Shown here: in pieces, positions 1-7,956 of the stretch | Numbering within the stretch: the first letter of the stretch is position 1 | Layout: every line of letters starts with the position of its first letter | From: a virus | DNA: 47,166 nt | Strand: one strand, 5' to 3' | Virus record (IMG/VR): IMGVR_UViG_3300031237_000265 | Location: 1-47,166 of that record | Notes under the pieces: model-generated | What the model was told of the DNA's origin: nothing | Databases searched by the model: none | What the model saw: only the letters and a program-made list of their open reading frames with translations | Program-made: the position numbers and the translations under genes

Positions 1-1104
1 TTATGCCACGTCGATCCACTCAGCGCCTCGACTGTCGCGGTACAGATCGGTCATGGAGGCCGAACGGTGACCGAGTAGTTTCTGGGCATCGCGGCCTTCG
101 AGCTCATGAAGCCTTGCCGCCAGTGAGCGCTGTTCGTGAAAGGACGGTGGCTGCCGACCAAAAGTTATCCCCAGCTTCGCGCCGGCTTTGTCCCGAGCTT
201 CGGCAAACGCCGAGCTCAGCGTGTCCAGCACCACCGGTTGGCCAGCCTTGGCCCGCCCCGGCGCCTTTGCATGGTGCACCAGGTGTTGTGACAGAACGTT
301 ATCTCGGCATTGTTTGACGACTTGGGCCAAATCAAGGTCGACCGACTCAAGTCGGATGCCGGTGCTGATCCGAAGCCTGGCGCCGGTCTTGGACTGTACG
401 ACATGCAGGAAGCCGTCATGCACATCCTTGAACAGCATCGAGGCGATGTCATCCCGCCGCTGTCCGGTAAGTACTGCCAGTTCCATCGCCCGGCGCAGCC
501 ACGGCTTCGTGGCTTCCTCATAGATTGCCTTCCACAGTTCCAGCGTCAGCCGCTCGCGCTTGATGTTCACCCGCGCCGCCTTGGTCACCTCGACCGGGTT
601 GGTGTCTGCCCACCCCCGCGCCTGAGCCTCGGCGAACACGTCTCGCAATAGCGAGCGCATCGCCCGGGCCATCTGCGCCTTCCCTTCTTTGGCCATACCT
701 GTCAGGTAATCGGCCACATCCATCGTTGTGATTTCCTTGATCCCTTTTGACCCGAACACCGCAGCCAGTCGATTTATCCGCATGCCCACGTTTTTGTTGC
801 TGCTTGCAGACAGCTTGCGCTCCGCGAATAGCTCGCGGTATTCATCCAGCCATTCGGAAAACAGCTTGCCGGGAGCTGGCGCTGGCGTGCTGATCCGCTC
901 GGTGAGGGTTGGCTTGACGGTGTCGGCATGGTTGGCGGCGACGGCCTCACGAATGGCCGCCTCCTTGTCTTTGCCCAGGCCGAACACGCGACCACTGACT
1001 GGGTCGCGGTACGTGTAATAAGTGACGCCGTTGCGAGCGTCGGTCTTGCGGTAGAGATTGGGCGGGAGATCCTTCGACCCGGTGTTACGCGGCCTGGGCG
1101 CCAT
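1..1104 (-). CDS. int: Phage tyrosine integrase
   Basis: This 367-aa protein would catalyse integration and excision of the phage between attP and attB. The C-terminal half has the tyrosine-recombinase signature in order: Arg at 216/217 (TGQRRDDI), Lys239 (QSKTGARLRI), His323-x-x-Arg326 (FHEQR), His346 (LLGHRS) and the nucleophile Tyr355 (TDLYRD). The N-terminal part (about 1-180) carries the arm-binding and core-binding domains. It overlaps the excisionase start by 20 nt, so the two are translated from one leftward message. The stop codon lies at the window edge, so attP presumably lies just outside. Family assignment is firm. Confidence 0.96.
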   Translation of the reverse strand: MAPRPRNTGSKDLPPNLYRKTDARNGVTYYTYRDPVSGRVFGLGKDKEAAIREAVAANHADTVKPTLTERISTPAPAPGKLFSEWLDEYRELFAERKLSASSNKNVGMRINRLAAVFGSKGIKEITTMDVADYLTGMAKEGKAQMARAMRSLLRDVFAEAQARGWADTNPVEVTKAARVNIKRERLTLELWKAIYEEATKPWLRRAMELAVLTGQRRDDIASMLFKDVHDGFLHVVQSKTGARLRISTGIRLESVDLDLAQVVKQCRDNVLSQHLVHHAKAPGRAKAGQPVVLDTLSSAFAEARDKAGAKLGITFGRQPPSFHEQRSLAARLHELEGRDAQKLLGHRSASMTDLYRDSRGAEWIDVA

Positions 1105-1327
1105 TGCGTGCTCTCTCTATTCTGCTGATCAGGCTGCCACCGACGATCCGGACGGGCTGCTGGTCAGGTTCCTGGTAGTGGGCGTTGGATTCTACATAGT
1201 AGTTGCGCCCGTGCTTGACCGGTATCGGTGCGATCCGGCCTTCTCGCGCCCATTTGCGCAAGGTGTTGGGACTGGGTGGCGTCTTGAACTCGGCCGCCGC
1301 CCATTCGTCGAGGGTTACTTTGCTCAT
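1085..1327 (-). CDS. xis: Excisionase-like DNA-binding protein
   Basis: This 80-aa basic protein has a MerR/excisionase-type winged-helix N-terminus: PSPNTLRKWAREGRI resembles the recognition helix of Xis proteins that bend DNA at attachment sites. It ends inside the integrase gene (20-nt overlap), the usual xis-int arrangement. GGAG five bases before the ATG supports the start. It is expected to bias the integrase towards excision. Family assignment rests on the helix-turn-helix pattern and position. Confidence 0.8.
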   Translation of the reverse strand: MSKVTLDEWAAAEFKTPPSPNTLRKWAREGRIAPIPVKHGRNYYVESNAHYQEPDQQPVRIVGGSLISRIERARNGAQAA

Positions 1328-1362
1328 GAATGCTCCATGCCGCGCGTGGCGGCAGAAGGTGG

Positions 1363-1857
1363 TTATTGGGTGGCTGCTTTGGCATGGCCGACGCAGAACT
1401 TCGTGGGCTCGCCCTGTTCATCCAGGTGTGCGTGACACATGAAGCCTTTTCGGTCGTGAGCCATGAACTCGGCATCGCAGGTTGTAATGGGTGACTGATT
1501 GGCAATTGATCCCAGCCTGTACGCGCACCCATGGCACGCGCCTTTCGGGTCGCACTTGCTGGCGATCTGGACGCCCTGGCATGCGCCGATGATGGTTGGC
1601 AGGTTCACGCTGGTGAATTTGTCGGGATGGACTCCACACTCTTCGATCAACACCTGGTCGCTCATCTCGGCGCAGTTCTCGGCGACCGAGTTGGCCATGC
1701 CGATGAACTGTGCCAGCAGCTCAACCAGGCGCTGCGAACCGTTCAGTTGTAGGTAGGCGGTGAGCGCCTCGCGGCGCATTGCCAAATCGAACTGAGCGAT
1801 GCCGGCCAAATCCATGGCATCACTCCGGGTCATGCTGTACTCGCAGTTTGCAGGCAT
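1363..1857 (-). CDS. Cysteine-rich phage protein of unknown function
   Basis: This gene encodes 164 aa. I chose the ATG at 1857 because GAGG lies seven bases upstream; a longer reading frame would run through a strong hairpin (1869-1889). The N-terminal two thirds is helical and acidic. The C-terminal third holds clustered cysteines and histidines (CDPKGACHGCAYRL, GFMCHAHL, FCVGHA), suggesting one or two structural zinc sites. No family recognised. It follows the 139-aa gene in the left operon, separated by the hairpin. Confidence 0.7.
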   Translation of the reverse strand: MPANCEYSMTRSDAMDLAGIAQFDLAMRREALTAYLQLNGSQRLVELLAQFIGMANSVAENCAEMSDQVLIEECGVHPDKFTSVNLPTIIGACQGVQIASKCDPKGACHGCAYRLGSIANQSPITTCDAEFMAHDRKGFMCHAHLDEQGEPTKFCVGHAKAATQ

Positions 1858-1868
1858 GCGGATTCCTC

Positions 1869-1889
1869 GCCTGCCGTTTACCGGCAGGC
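1869..1889 (-). other. Intercistronic hairpin
   Basis: GCCTGCCG pairs with CGGCAGGC across a five-base loop, with no T-tract on either side, so it is not a standard terminator. It occupies the gap between the stop at 1908 and the start at 1857 of the left operon. It may act in mRNA processing or stability (inference). Confidence 0.5.
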
Positions 1890-1907
1890 TGGTAGGTTGA
1901 AGAGGCG

Positions 1908-2327
1908 TTAGATCGGCTCGGCGGGCGTTGGCGGCGACTCTTGCCACTCAATGACGTCAGCGCCGAAGTCTTTGCTGGTGAAATCGATAGCGCCGAATTC
2001 CCAGTGGTAGGTGAAAGGCAGTGAGCGGCGCTCGCACCGAGTCAGGATCGTTCCGCAGGAAAGCCGCAGATCAATCATCGGCACACCCGGATCTTCTTCT
2101 GGGTCGGCGTCATGCCAGTTGCCTGCGATCTGTTCGACGGCCCTAACCACGTCTGCGATTTCAAATTCCCGGCCTTTAGGCCCGACAGTGCAGCGAATCT
2201 GATGGATCGCCGTTTGCCAGCGATCCTTGCGGACAACGGCGCCGTCTTCCCGGAATTCGTAGTCCTCCGGCTTTTCCCCCCTGAATTCTGGCTTTCTGAA
2301 GTCTTGTTCGGTCACTGATCTATTCAT
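1908..2327 (-). CDS. Hypothetical phage early protein (139 aa)
   Basis: This 139-aa acidic protein is unrecognised. Its start is fixed by an ATGA overlap with the stop of the upstream 22-codon gene (start 2325-2327, upstream stop 2324-2326), so it is translationally coupled. The sequence alternates charged strands (DGAVVRKDRW, LRLSCGTILTRCERR) and ends in a proline-rich tail. There are no membrane segments and no obvious catalytic motif. Operon position suggests an accessory early function. Confidence 0.7.
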   Translation of the reverse strand: MNRSVTEQDFRKPEFRGEKPEDYEFREDGAVVRKDRWQTAIHQIRCTVGPKGREFEIADVVRAVEQIAGNWHDADPEEDPGVPMIDLRLSCGTILTRCERRSLPFTYHWEFGAIDFTSKDFGADVIEWQESPPTPAEPI

Positions 2328-2392
2328 CGCCGTGGCCCCTTGTAGATGAGCCAGGCCATGTAGGCGAGGGCTGGCGCTGTGAGCAGGATCAT
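2324..2392 (-). CDS. 22-aa membrane microprotein
   Basis: The frame encodes MILLTAPALAYMAWLIYKG followed by PRR: one hydrophobic helix with a positively charged end, as in small inner-membrane proteins. Both ends support a real gene: its ATG overlaps the ASCH gene stop (ATGA at 2389-2392) and its stop overlaps the next ATG (ATGA at 2324-2327). Without it there would be a 61-nt gap in an otherwise coupled run of genes. Function unknown. Confidence 0.6.
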   Translation of the reverse strand: MILLTAPALAYMAWLIYKGPRR

Positions 2393-2763
2393 TGCAGCGC
2401 CTCCGTTGGGACTTCGAAAAAGCCAAGCTGGCCTTTGTACGGCACGAACGGAACAGGCTCTGCTGAGTCGACGACAAAACCGTACTTTCCGAAAAACCAA
2501 GGCGATTCGGCTCGATCCACGCAATCGTAGAGATGAGCAACTCCAACCACACCGCCGCGATCCAGTTCGTCAAAGCCAGGGATTTCGACGCCCATGGAGC
2601 TGGCGAAGTCCCGGGTATCTTCGTACTCCTGCCGGGTCATACCTTTCGAGGCGTGGATCAGGAAGCGGCCGCGGAATTTCGTCGGCCAGTCGCGGTTTTC
2701 GATGTGCTTGTGTCCATTGACGATCAACCAGGCCCAGGGCTGGCGAATGGAAAGTGCTTTCAT
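2389..2763 (-). CDS. ASCH-domain protein
   Basis: This 124-aa protein fits the ASCH fold (PUA-like, RNA/nucleotide-binding). The signature is N-terminal: MKALSIRQPWAWLIVNG, then ENRDW and FRGRFLIHASKG. The C-terminus contains GFVVDSAEPV and ends in a strand-rich segment. The family is linked to RNA binding or modified-nucleotide handling; its phage role is not known. The start at 2763 overlaps the upstream stop (ATGA, 2760-2763). Confidence 0.85.
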   Translation of the reverse strand: MKALSIRQPWAWLIVNGHKHIENRDWPTKFRGRFLIHASKGMTRQEYEDTRDFASSMGVEIPGFDELDRGGVVGVAHLYDCVDRAESPWFFGKYGFVVDSAEPVPFVPYKGQLGFFEVPTEALQ

Positions 2764-3074
2764 GGCATCACCTCGCGCCGGGCCCACTGCACGTATGGTC
2801 CGTCTTCAGTGTCGAAAATGCCGAGCAGGAACCACTCATACGCGGGCGGCGTTTCGGGCTCCCATCCGAGGCAGTGGCAGGCGTCAGCATCCCAATAAGG
2901 ATGGGCTTCCAGGTCCGACTCCATATGCCAGCCGACCACTTTGAGGCGCTGGCCATCGAGCCACGCTTTGTAGGCTTCGTGGTCGTCATCGAATTCTGGG
3001 ATGTCCGGGTGCCACCAATACCCGTCCTCGTCGCGCACAACTGCAACGGGGCCAATCAACTTTTCTTCAGGCAT
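2760..3074 (-). CDS. Hypothetical acidic phage protein (104 aa)
   Basis: This 104-aa protein is very acidic and tryptophan-rich (DGYWWHPDIPEF, YKAWLDGQ, YVQWARRE). I recognise no family. It is coupled to the ASCH gene through an ATGA overlap at its end and follows a small hairpin (3087-3100) at its start. No signal or membrane segment. Confidence 0.7.
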   Translation of the reverse strand: MPEEKLIGPVAVVRDEDGYWWHPDIPEFDDDHEAYKAWLDGQRLKVVGWHMESDLEAHPYWDADACHCLGWEPETPPAYEWFLLGIFDTEDGPYVQWARREVMP

Positions 3075-3086
3075 GACTGTTCCTTT

Positions 3087-3100
3087 GCCGCTAAAGCGGC
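3087..3100 (-). other. Intercistronic hairpin
   Basis: GCCGC pairs with GCGGC around a four-base loop, in the 47-nt gap between two genes of the left operon. There is no U-tract. It belongs to a set of similar gap hairpins in this operon. Confidence 0.35.
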
Positions 3101-3121
3101 TGACTTTGAAGGGGGAGGGAG

Positions 3122-3862
3122 TTACTGCTGACTGGTGATGTGGGCGTGAGTGCGTGCGGCGTGCATCTCTGCATCAGTGGCCTTGCGTCCCGACACCCAC
3201 ATGCCATCGGGGTGGCGCTGGAAGGTCCAGCCGTAGTGGGCGTTTGCCTCATCGATCATGATGGCGAACTTGCCGCCGATGGCCTCGATCATGCCCTTGA
3301 TCTGAACCTCATCCGTTAGGCGAGGCTGCCGGGCCGGCGCTTTGATAGATAGGCCGCCTACAGCCTTGCTGTAGATGAATTTTATCTGGTCCCATGGAAT
3401 CGTATGCTGCTGGCCGTACTCGCCCTCACCGTCGCAGATGTTGCAGAACTCCGAAGGCTCCTCCAGTTCAGCGCACTCAGGACAGTCTTGGGTGACACTC
3501 AACTGAAACTCACCAAGTAGTAGGCCTTTGGCGCCGTTCTCTGCTGTAAGGCGGACGGGCATGATGCAGTAGCCATCTGGGATGGTCAGTTCGTCAATGC
3601 GCTGATCAGCTGCGTTCAGGCGCAGCTGCAGAGCTTGTTCGCGGGCCATGGATTCTGCGAGCAGCACGCTGTCTGGCTTGTAAGGCGTTGGGCAGTCGCC
3701 GTCGGGCAGTTCCGTGAAGGTGCCCTGAGCTTTGCAGCCCCGGCAGATCGTCAGGCCGCCGTCGTAGGGGTCGACGGCATCGTTGAAATGCTTATTCATT
3801 CCGCAATCTCCGGTGTCAGCCGCGCGCGCCGGGCCGAGATAAGTAATTGTTGGCTCGCTCAC
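3122..3862 (-). CDS. Zinc-finger-like phage protein (246 aa)
   Basis: The 246-aa reading starts with GTG at 3862, with AGGGG upstream and only 11 nt after the preceding stop. An internal ATG at 3799 with GGAG upstream would give 225 aa. CxxC pairs occur near the N-terminus (CRGCKAQG) and in the middle (CPECAELE...FCNICDGEG), a DnaJ-like zinc pattern. The C-terminus (WTFQRHPDGMWVSGRKATD) resembles a small phage domain of unknown role. No enzyme motif seen. Confidence 0.7.
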   Translation of the reverse strand: MSEPTITYLGPARAADTGDCGMNKHFNDAVDPYDGGLTICRGCKAQGTFTELPDGDCPTPYKPDSVLLAESMAREQALQLRLNAADQRIDELTIPDGYCIMPVRLTAENGAKGLLLGEFQLSVTQDCPECAELEEPSEFCNICDGEGEYGQQHTIPWDQIKFIYSKAVGGLSIKAPARQPRLTDEVQIKGMIEAIGGKFAIMIDEANAHYGWTFQRHPDGMWVSGRKATDAEMHAARTHAHITSQQ

Positions 3863-3873
3863 TTTGAACCCCT

Positions 3874-4431
3874 TCAATTGTCCGTACCCGTGTAGGTGCG
3901 CCAAGGAACCTTGACGCCGCTGACCAGAAAACCCCAAGTGCCCTGGTAGGGGCCGCTGATGAATAGGGTGAAGGCGCCGCCCTCGGCAACGCTGTCGATC
4001 CGGTGGTACTCGCCATAGCTGAGTGAGGCGGTGTCGCCCGGGCGGCGATCGATGTACTCGGTGGCCTGGGCGGATGCTGGAACGTTCAGGCCAGCCAGCG
4101 CCGAGTCTTCGTGGTCTAGCAGGCGCTGTTCTGTGTAACCGCCGCGCAGGATGATCGTGCGGGCGTTCCACGGATGGTCGTGCAGATCACGGTCATTGTC
4201 CGGTCGCTTGATGTGGTGGATCCGCACTGACCACGGGCACCACCAGAGCCGCGATCTATGATTGTCCCGGTCGTACGGGTTGAACAGCCACCAGCGGCCC
4301 ATGTACATCTCGGCGCCGTCGGCGGACATGATGTGCAGGTAAGGCGTGCGCTTGGCGCGGTCGATGAGCCAGGCTGAAATGGCAGGGCGTGCCAGCAGCT
4401 TGGCGACCAGGCGCCAGAAGAGATTGATCAT
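3874..4431 (-). CDS. Cupin-like phage protein
   Basis: This 185-aa protein begins with a hydrophobic helix (INLFWRLVAKLL). It then has a beta-rich core with a cupin metal-site pattern: HDHPW near residue 84 and EYHRID near 140, separated by a GxY-rich stretch. Cupins hold a metal for dioxygenase, isomerase or sensing roles; the substrate here is unknown. It overlaps the 92-aa gene before it by ATGA (4428-4431). Fold call moderate, function unknown. Confidence 0.65.
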   Translation of the reverse strand: MINLFWRLVAKLLARPAISAWLIDRAKRTPYLHIMSADGAEMYMGRWWLFNPYDRDNHRSRLWWCPWSVRIHHIKRPDNDRDLHDHPWNARTIILRGGYTEQRLLDHEDSALAGLNVPASAQATEYIDRRPGDTASLSYGEYHRIDSVAEGGAFTLFISGPYQGTWGFLVSGVKVPWRTYTGTDN

Positions 4432-4706
4432 GTTGGCTCCTTGTCGTGGCCGGGGCAGCCGTTTCCGGCGAAATCGAAACCCTCACAGGGCGGCCCGAAT
4501 GGCAGAACCTCTTTGCCCTGGGCCAGCGCTTCAAGCAGATGATCCTTCGCCTCGTCGGCGGTGCAATCACGACCACCTTCGAAGCGGAACATACCTTTGA
4601 GCTGGCGCTTGCTGAAGTCGCGCAGTGCGCCGCGCACGCTCAAATGTATATGGAAGGTTCGGCCGTTTGGCCCGAACGGATCTGCCGGTCGGTTTTCTGT
4701 GGGCAT
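4428..4706 (-). CDS. Hypothetical phage early protein (92 aa)
   Basis: This 92-aa protein has a central basic segment (RGALRDFSKRQLKGMFRFEGG) and a helical part (TADEAKDHLLEALAQGKEV), then a Cys/Gly/Pro-rich tail. No family recognised. It ends in an ATGA overlap with the cupin-like gene and begins after a hairpin in the gap following the methyltransferase. Confidence 0.65.
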   Translation of the reverse strand: MPTENRPADPFGPNGRTFHIHLSVRGALRDFSKRQLKGMFRFEGGRDCTADEAKDHLLEALAQGKEVLPFGPPCEGFDFAGNGCPGHDKEPT

Positions 4707-4719
4707 GGGGCGTCCTATG

Positions 4720-4734
4720 CCGGGTCATGCCCGG
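4720..4734 (-). other. Intercistronic hairpin
   Basis: CCGGG pairs with CCCGG around a five-base loop, between the methyltransferase stop and the 92-aa gene. There is no U-tract, so it is not a classical terminator. Confidence 0.35.
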
Positions 4735-4750
4735 GCGGTCGAGTTGGGAG

Positions 4751-6553
4751 TTATGCAGCGAGGCGCTGGTAAAGCTCGATGATGTCGGCGGCGTTAGCCA
4801 GGACCAGGCCCTCGGCTTCATCCGGGCAGACGCTGTTTCCGATCAGCCGGACCTGGTCCGTTTTGTTGATATCGCGCCATTCTTCGGCGCCAGTGACCGG
4901 ATCAACGAACAGCCCGCGGTCGATGATGTAGCTCTCGGCAAAGCCCTGGGCGCGCTTCAGTTCAGGCGGTTGGAGCATGCGCAGGGTGATGTCCACCAGT
5001 ACATACCCGCCGACCATGACCATCTCAGCCGGGTCTTTGAAGTGTTCCGGCAAGTGCTCATGCATGAATGCAGCGCAGCGCCGGGCGCCTTCCATCTGCT
5101 CAGGTGTGAGCGTGTCCGGCACCTGCACGACCTCGACCAGTGCGACCCGGTCCTTTGTCGGCAGGGTATGCATCGGCTCGGTAAGCGAAATGCCGTCCTT
5201 CTCGTTGCCGTAGTACTTCACCAGGTAGGCGCTGGCCAGTCGTTGATTGGCGCCGGACTGGCAGATAGTCGATAGCGGCGAGTCGGCGGCTCGGCCGTCG
5301 CCGTCGTAGAAACCGCCGTTTGCCTGCTCAAAGAACGCCACCGATACCGCATGATGCCCGGTGCTGGTAGCGACAACGCCCAGCGGACCAGCAACGTCGG
5401 CGCCGACAGAACCTTTTCGCAGAGTGACCATGTTCGCCGCGGCTAATGCAAAGTGGCCACCCTTGACCTGGGCGACCTGCGTGCGCAGAGGTTCCTGCAC
5501 GTCAAAGTTGCGTTGGGCTGACCCATTGGCGCACTCGGTAAGGAATGGCGCCGCCACCGGCTGGACCAGAGCGTGATGTGTGCCTCCGGCGCTGATGGTC
5601 GACAGCGCTTCGTCGACGCCGTGGGTGCTGGTGTGTGATTCAGAAGTGCCTCGCATCGGGACAATGAATGGCTTCGCACTGGTCAGTACATGCCGCCAGC
5701 AGCCCTTGGCCACCCGTCGCATGGTGTTCACTGCCATCGGCTTGTCGCGGAAGATGGTGCGGCCCAAGTTGCTCCAGTCGATGCACTCGGCGGCCGTGCG
5801 CCATGGTTTCTGTTTCGCCGTCGGCATTTTGTGGCGCTTCGCCGCGGGCCATACGATTGGTTTGCCGTCACTGCGCGCCACCAGGTAGAGGCGTTTGCGA
5901 ATGGTCGGTGCGCCGGCATTGGCCGCGATGCGCTCGCGCCACTCGACGTTGTAGCCGAGGCCCCGCACCAGCGCTTCCATCGGCACGAACTCGCCGATTG
6001 ACTCAAGAATCTCCGGCATGTCCGGGTGTTCAGCGGCAAGGCCGGTGCTCAGCGCTGCAATGAATGACCTGAAGGTGCGGCCGCGCTCGGCCTTGATCGG
6101 CTGGCCTTCCTCATCGATCGGGCCCCAGTCGCAGAACTCTTCGACGTTCTCAAGAAACATCAGGCGGGGCCGGGTAGCGTGAGCCCAGCGCACAACAACC
6201 CAGGCCAGTCCACGCACACCACGATCGCGCGGCGCGCCACCCTTGGCCTTGCTGTGGTGTCGGCAGTCTGGCGAGGCCCAGAGGATGCCTACTGGCTGGC
6301 CCCCGGTGGCAAGTACCGGATCAACTTCGAACACGTCGGCAACATAGTGCGCCGTCTTCGGGTGATTGGCGCGGTGTACAGCCAGGGCGATGGGGTTGTG
6401 GTTTACCGCCACGTCCGGCTCCCGATACGCCCGGGCGATGCCGGTGCTCGCGCCGCCGCCACCGGCGAACAGGTCAACCACCAGCTCTTTTTCGAACGGC
6501 AGGCCCATGCTTGGCTGGCCATGGATGAACTGGGGTTTCTGTTGTGCGGACAT
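4751..6553 (-). CDS. C5-cytosine DNA methyltransferase
   Basis: This 600-aa enzyme would transfer a methyl group from SAM to C5 of cytosine, probably protecting phage DNA from host restriction. Motif I is VVDLFAGGGGASTGI (residues 25-39). The catalytic Cys97 lies in SPDCRHHS, replacing the usual PPCQ. Motif VI is LENVEEF (Glu135). Motif VIII is IRKRLYLVAR (about 218-227) and motif X is LIGNSV near the end. The region between VIII and X, the target-recognition part, is long and internally repetitive (EPLRT, SPLSTI, EPMHTL). No cognate nuclease is nearby, so it looks like an orphan. AGG lies before the ATG. Confidence 0.93.
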   Translation of the reverse strand: MSAQQKPQFIHGQPSMGLPFEKELVVDLFAGGGGASTGIARAYREPDVAVNHNPIALAVHRANHPKTAHYVADVFEVDPVLATGGQPVGILWASPDCRHHSKAKGGAPRDRGVRGLAWVVVRWAHATRPRLMFLENVEEFCDWGPIDEEGQPIKAERGRTFRSFIAALSTGLAAEHPDMPEILESIGEFVPMEALVRGLGYNVEWRERIAANAGAPTIRKRLYLVARSDGKPIVWPAAKRHKMPTAKQKPWRTAAECIDWSNLGRTIFRDKPMAVNTMRRVAKGCWRHVLTSAKPFIVPMRGTSESHTSTHGVDEALSTISAGGTHHALVQPVAAPFLTECANGSAQRNFDVQEPLRTQVAQVKGGHFALAAANMVTLRKGSVGADVAGPLGVVATSTGHHAVSVAFFEQANGGFYDGDGRAADSPLSTICQSGANQRLASAYLVKYYGNEKDGISLTEPMHTLPTKDRVALVEVVQVPDTLTPEQMEGARRCAAFMHEHLPEHFKDPAEMVMVGGYVLVDITLRMLQPPELKRAQGFAESYIIDRGLFVDPVTGAEEWRDINKTDQVRLIGNSVCPDEAEGLVLANAADIIELYQRLAA

Positions 6554-6630
6554 AGGTGATCCTCGCCGACTGGCGTGACTCGTTTAAGTGGGATGCGTTG
6601 GAGTTCGGAGCAGTAGTTGGGGGGTGGGTC

Positions 6631-6648
6631 AGGCCGGTTTCCCGGCCT
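6631..6648 (-). other. GAAA-tetraloop hairpin after DUF2303
   Basis: On the minus strand AGGCCGG and CCGGCCT form a seven-pair stem closed by GAAA, a stable GNRA tetraloop. It starts eight bases after the DUF2303 stop and lacks a U-tract. It may be a processing or stability element (inference). Confidence 0.5.
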
Positions 6649-6655
6649 GTGCTAC

Positions 6656-7471
6656 TTACTTTGGATCGAAGGCACCCAAAGACAGCGCCGCGGCATCGCC
6701 GATCTGTTCCTGAAGCACTGACTTGAACTCCTGCGCGATCTCTTCGCGCTGGACTTCTTCACCAACCCAGCGCAGTTTCAGTGCCGGCTGTGCACCGCTG
6801 GTGATGACCGAGATGCGCAGAATGATCTCGCGCAGCTGCAGCCCTTCGAACGGTACGACCGAGAAGATCAGCGAAGTCGGCAGCGTTTCTTTACTGGTCG
6901 CCTCGATGGCATCCATTGCGCTGCGGCTGGCGCGGGTTTCGCTGACGGTGTGATCGCTTTCCGAAGATGCTTTCACCGTGATGGTTCGCACCGCAGCGAT
7001 GGCTTTGACCAGGCTGATGTTCTGGTTGTCTTCGCCAACGGCCGACAGCGTGCTGTTCCAGTCCTCAATCCAGTCGCTCATGTCCTTCTGCGACATGGCG
7101 CGACCACTGATTGCCTGCACCGCCTGGTAACCAGCCGTTGCCTTCAGCTTGAGCACCGCCCGATCATCAGCGTGACCAGGCGCCGCTTCGGTGCCGAGGT
7201 TGAACAGCACCGAGCAGGTCATCTCATCTTGATTGATGAAGCCCTTGGCATCCACGACCGCCCGGTCGGTGACGTACTTGCCGAAGTCCAGCAGTGAGTT
7301 GGTAGAGAATGTGCCACGGAAGCGGCTGCGGAATGCGCTGTAGGCTTCCAGATTGACCACCTTTGCGCCTTCAGGAATCACCGCAGTAGGCATGTCAGTA
7401 TCGAGCGCCTTTGCCGTGGCAATCAGCGCGGTGTCGGTGATCAGTTGAATTGCTTCTTTCGTCAGGGACAT
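6656..7471 (-). CDS. DUF2303 (YfdQ-like) protein
   Basis: This 271-aa protein matches the general make-up of DUF2303/YfdQ proteins found in prophage early regions, such as E. coli CPS-53. The N-terminus has an AVIPEGAKVVNLEAY stretch. The middle has LLDFGKYVTDRAVVDAKGFINQ, and the C-terminus is a strand-rich LKLRWVGEEVQREEIAQEF segment. The biochemical role is unknown; cytoplasmic, no membrane segments. The start is well defined, and a 46-nt gap separates it from the next upstream gene. Confidence 0.8.
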   Translation of the reverse strand: MSLTKEAIQLITDTALIATAKALDTDMPTAVIPEGAKVVNLEAYSAFRSRFRGTFSTNSLLDFGKYVTDRAVVDAKGFINQDEMTCSVLFNLGTEAAPGHADDRAVLKLKATAGYQAVQAISGRAMSQKDMSDWIEDWNSTLSAVGEDNQNISLVKAIAAVRTITVKASSESDHTVSETRASRSAMDAIEATSKETLPTSLIFSVVPFEGLQLREIILRISVITSGAQPALKLRWVGEEVQREEIAQEFKSVLQEQIGDAAALSLGAFDPK

Positions 7472-7517
7472 TTGTCAGGTCTCTATGGGGAAGGGGTAGA
7501 GCGGGGTATAGCGGTGG

Positions 7518-7865
7518 TCAGGTGCGGCGCGGGATAGGCGCCTCGTCCCGGGTGAACATTTGGTCGTGCTTCTCAGCAAACAGCGAGATCTTGCCGCCGC
7601 TGCCGACGTGCATCGGCGTGTCCAGGCTGGTGTTCTCGCTGCGGGTACCGCGCTTGGTCGGCACCTTGTAGTCGAGTTTGTGTTTGATCTTCACTTGACT
7701 GGATTCGCCGATCTGGCTGAAGTCCAGAGTGATCACCAGCTTTCCGACCTTACCGTGGTCGACTACCCCGGCAGCTACTTCGGAAAGGGCGTGGCCGATT
7801 TGGCTGGCGAATGCGCCGCCGTTAAGCTCCTCGAGGAACTCGGCGGTATCGGTTGGGGTGGGCAT
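7518..7865 (-). CDS. Hypothetical protein next to DUF2303
   Basis: This 115-aa protein starts at 7865, where GGAG precedes the ATG by about eight bases. The N-terminus is helical (FLEELNGGAFASQIGHAL). The centre is strand-rich (KLVITLDFS, QVKIKHKLDYKVP). Similar small genes accompany yfdQ in other prophages, so a joint role with DUF2303 is plausible (inference). No catalytic residues stand out. Confidence 0.7.
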   Translation of the reverse strand: MPTPTDTAEFLEELNGGAFASQIGHALSEVAAGVVDHGKVGKLVITLDFSQIGESSQVKIKHKLDYKVPTKRGTRSENTSLDTPMHVGSGGKISLFAEKHDQMFTRDEAPIPRRT

Positions 7866-7956
7866 GGCTGTTTCTCCGGGATGGCCAAGAGGCCGCTGGG
7901 TGGAAGGTTGAATTGCGATTGGCGAAGGCGCTGGCGCACCTGGTGGTTGATACGTC

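Noticed and set aside
4751-6553. A restriction-modification system around the cytosine methyltransferase.
   Set aside because: Neighbouring genes show no nuclease motif; the VRR-NUC nuclease is 10 kb away in a different operon. An orphan anti-restriction methyltransferase is more likely.
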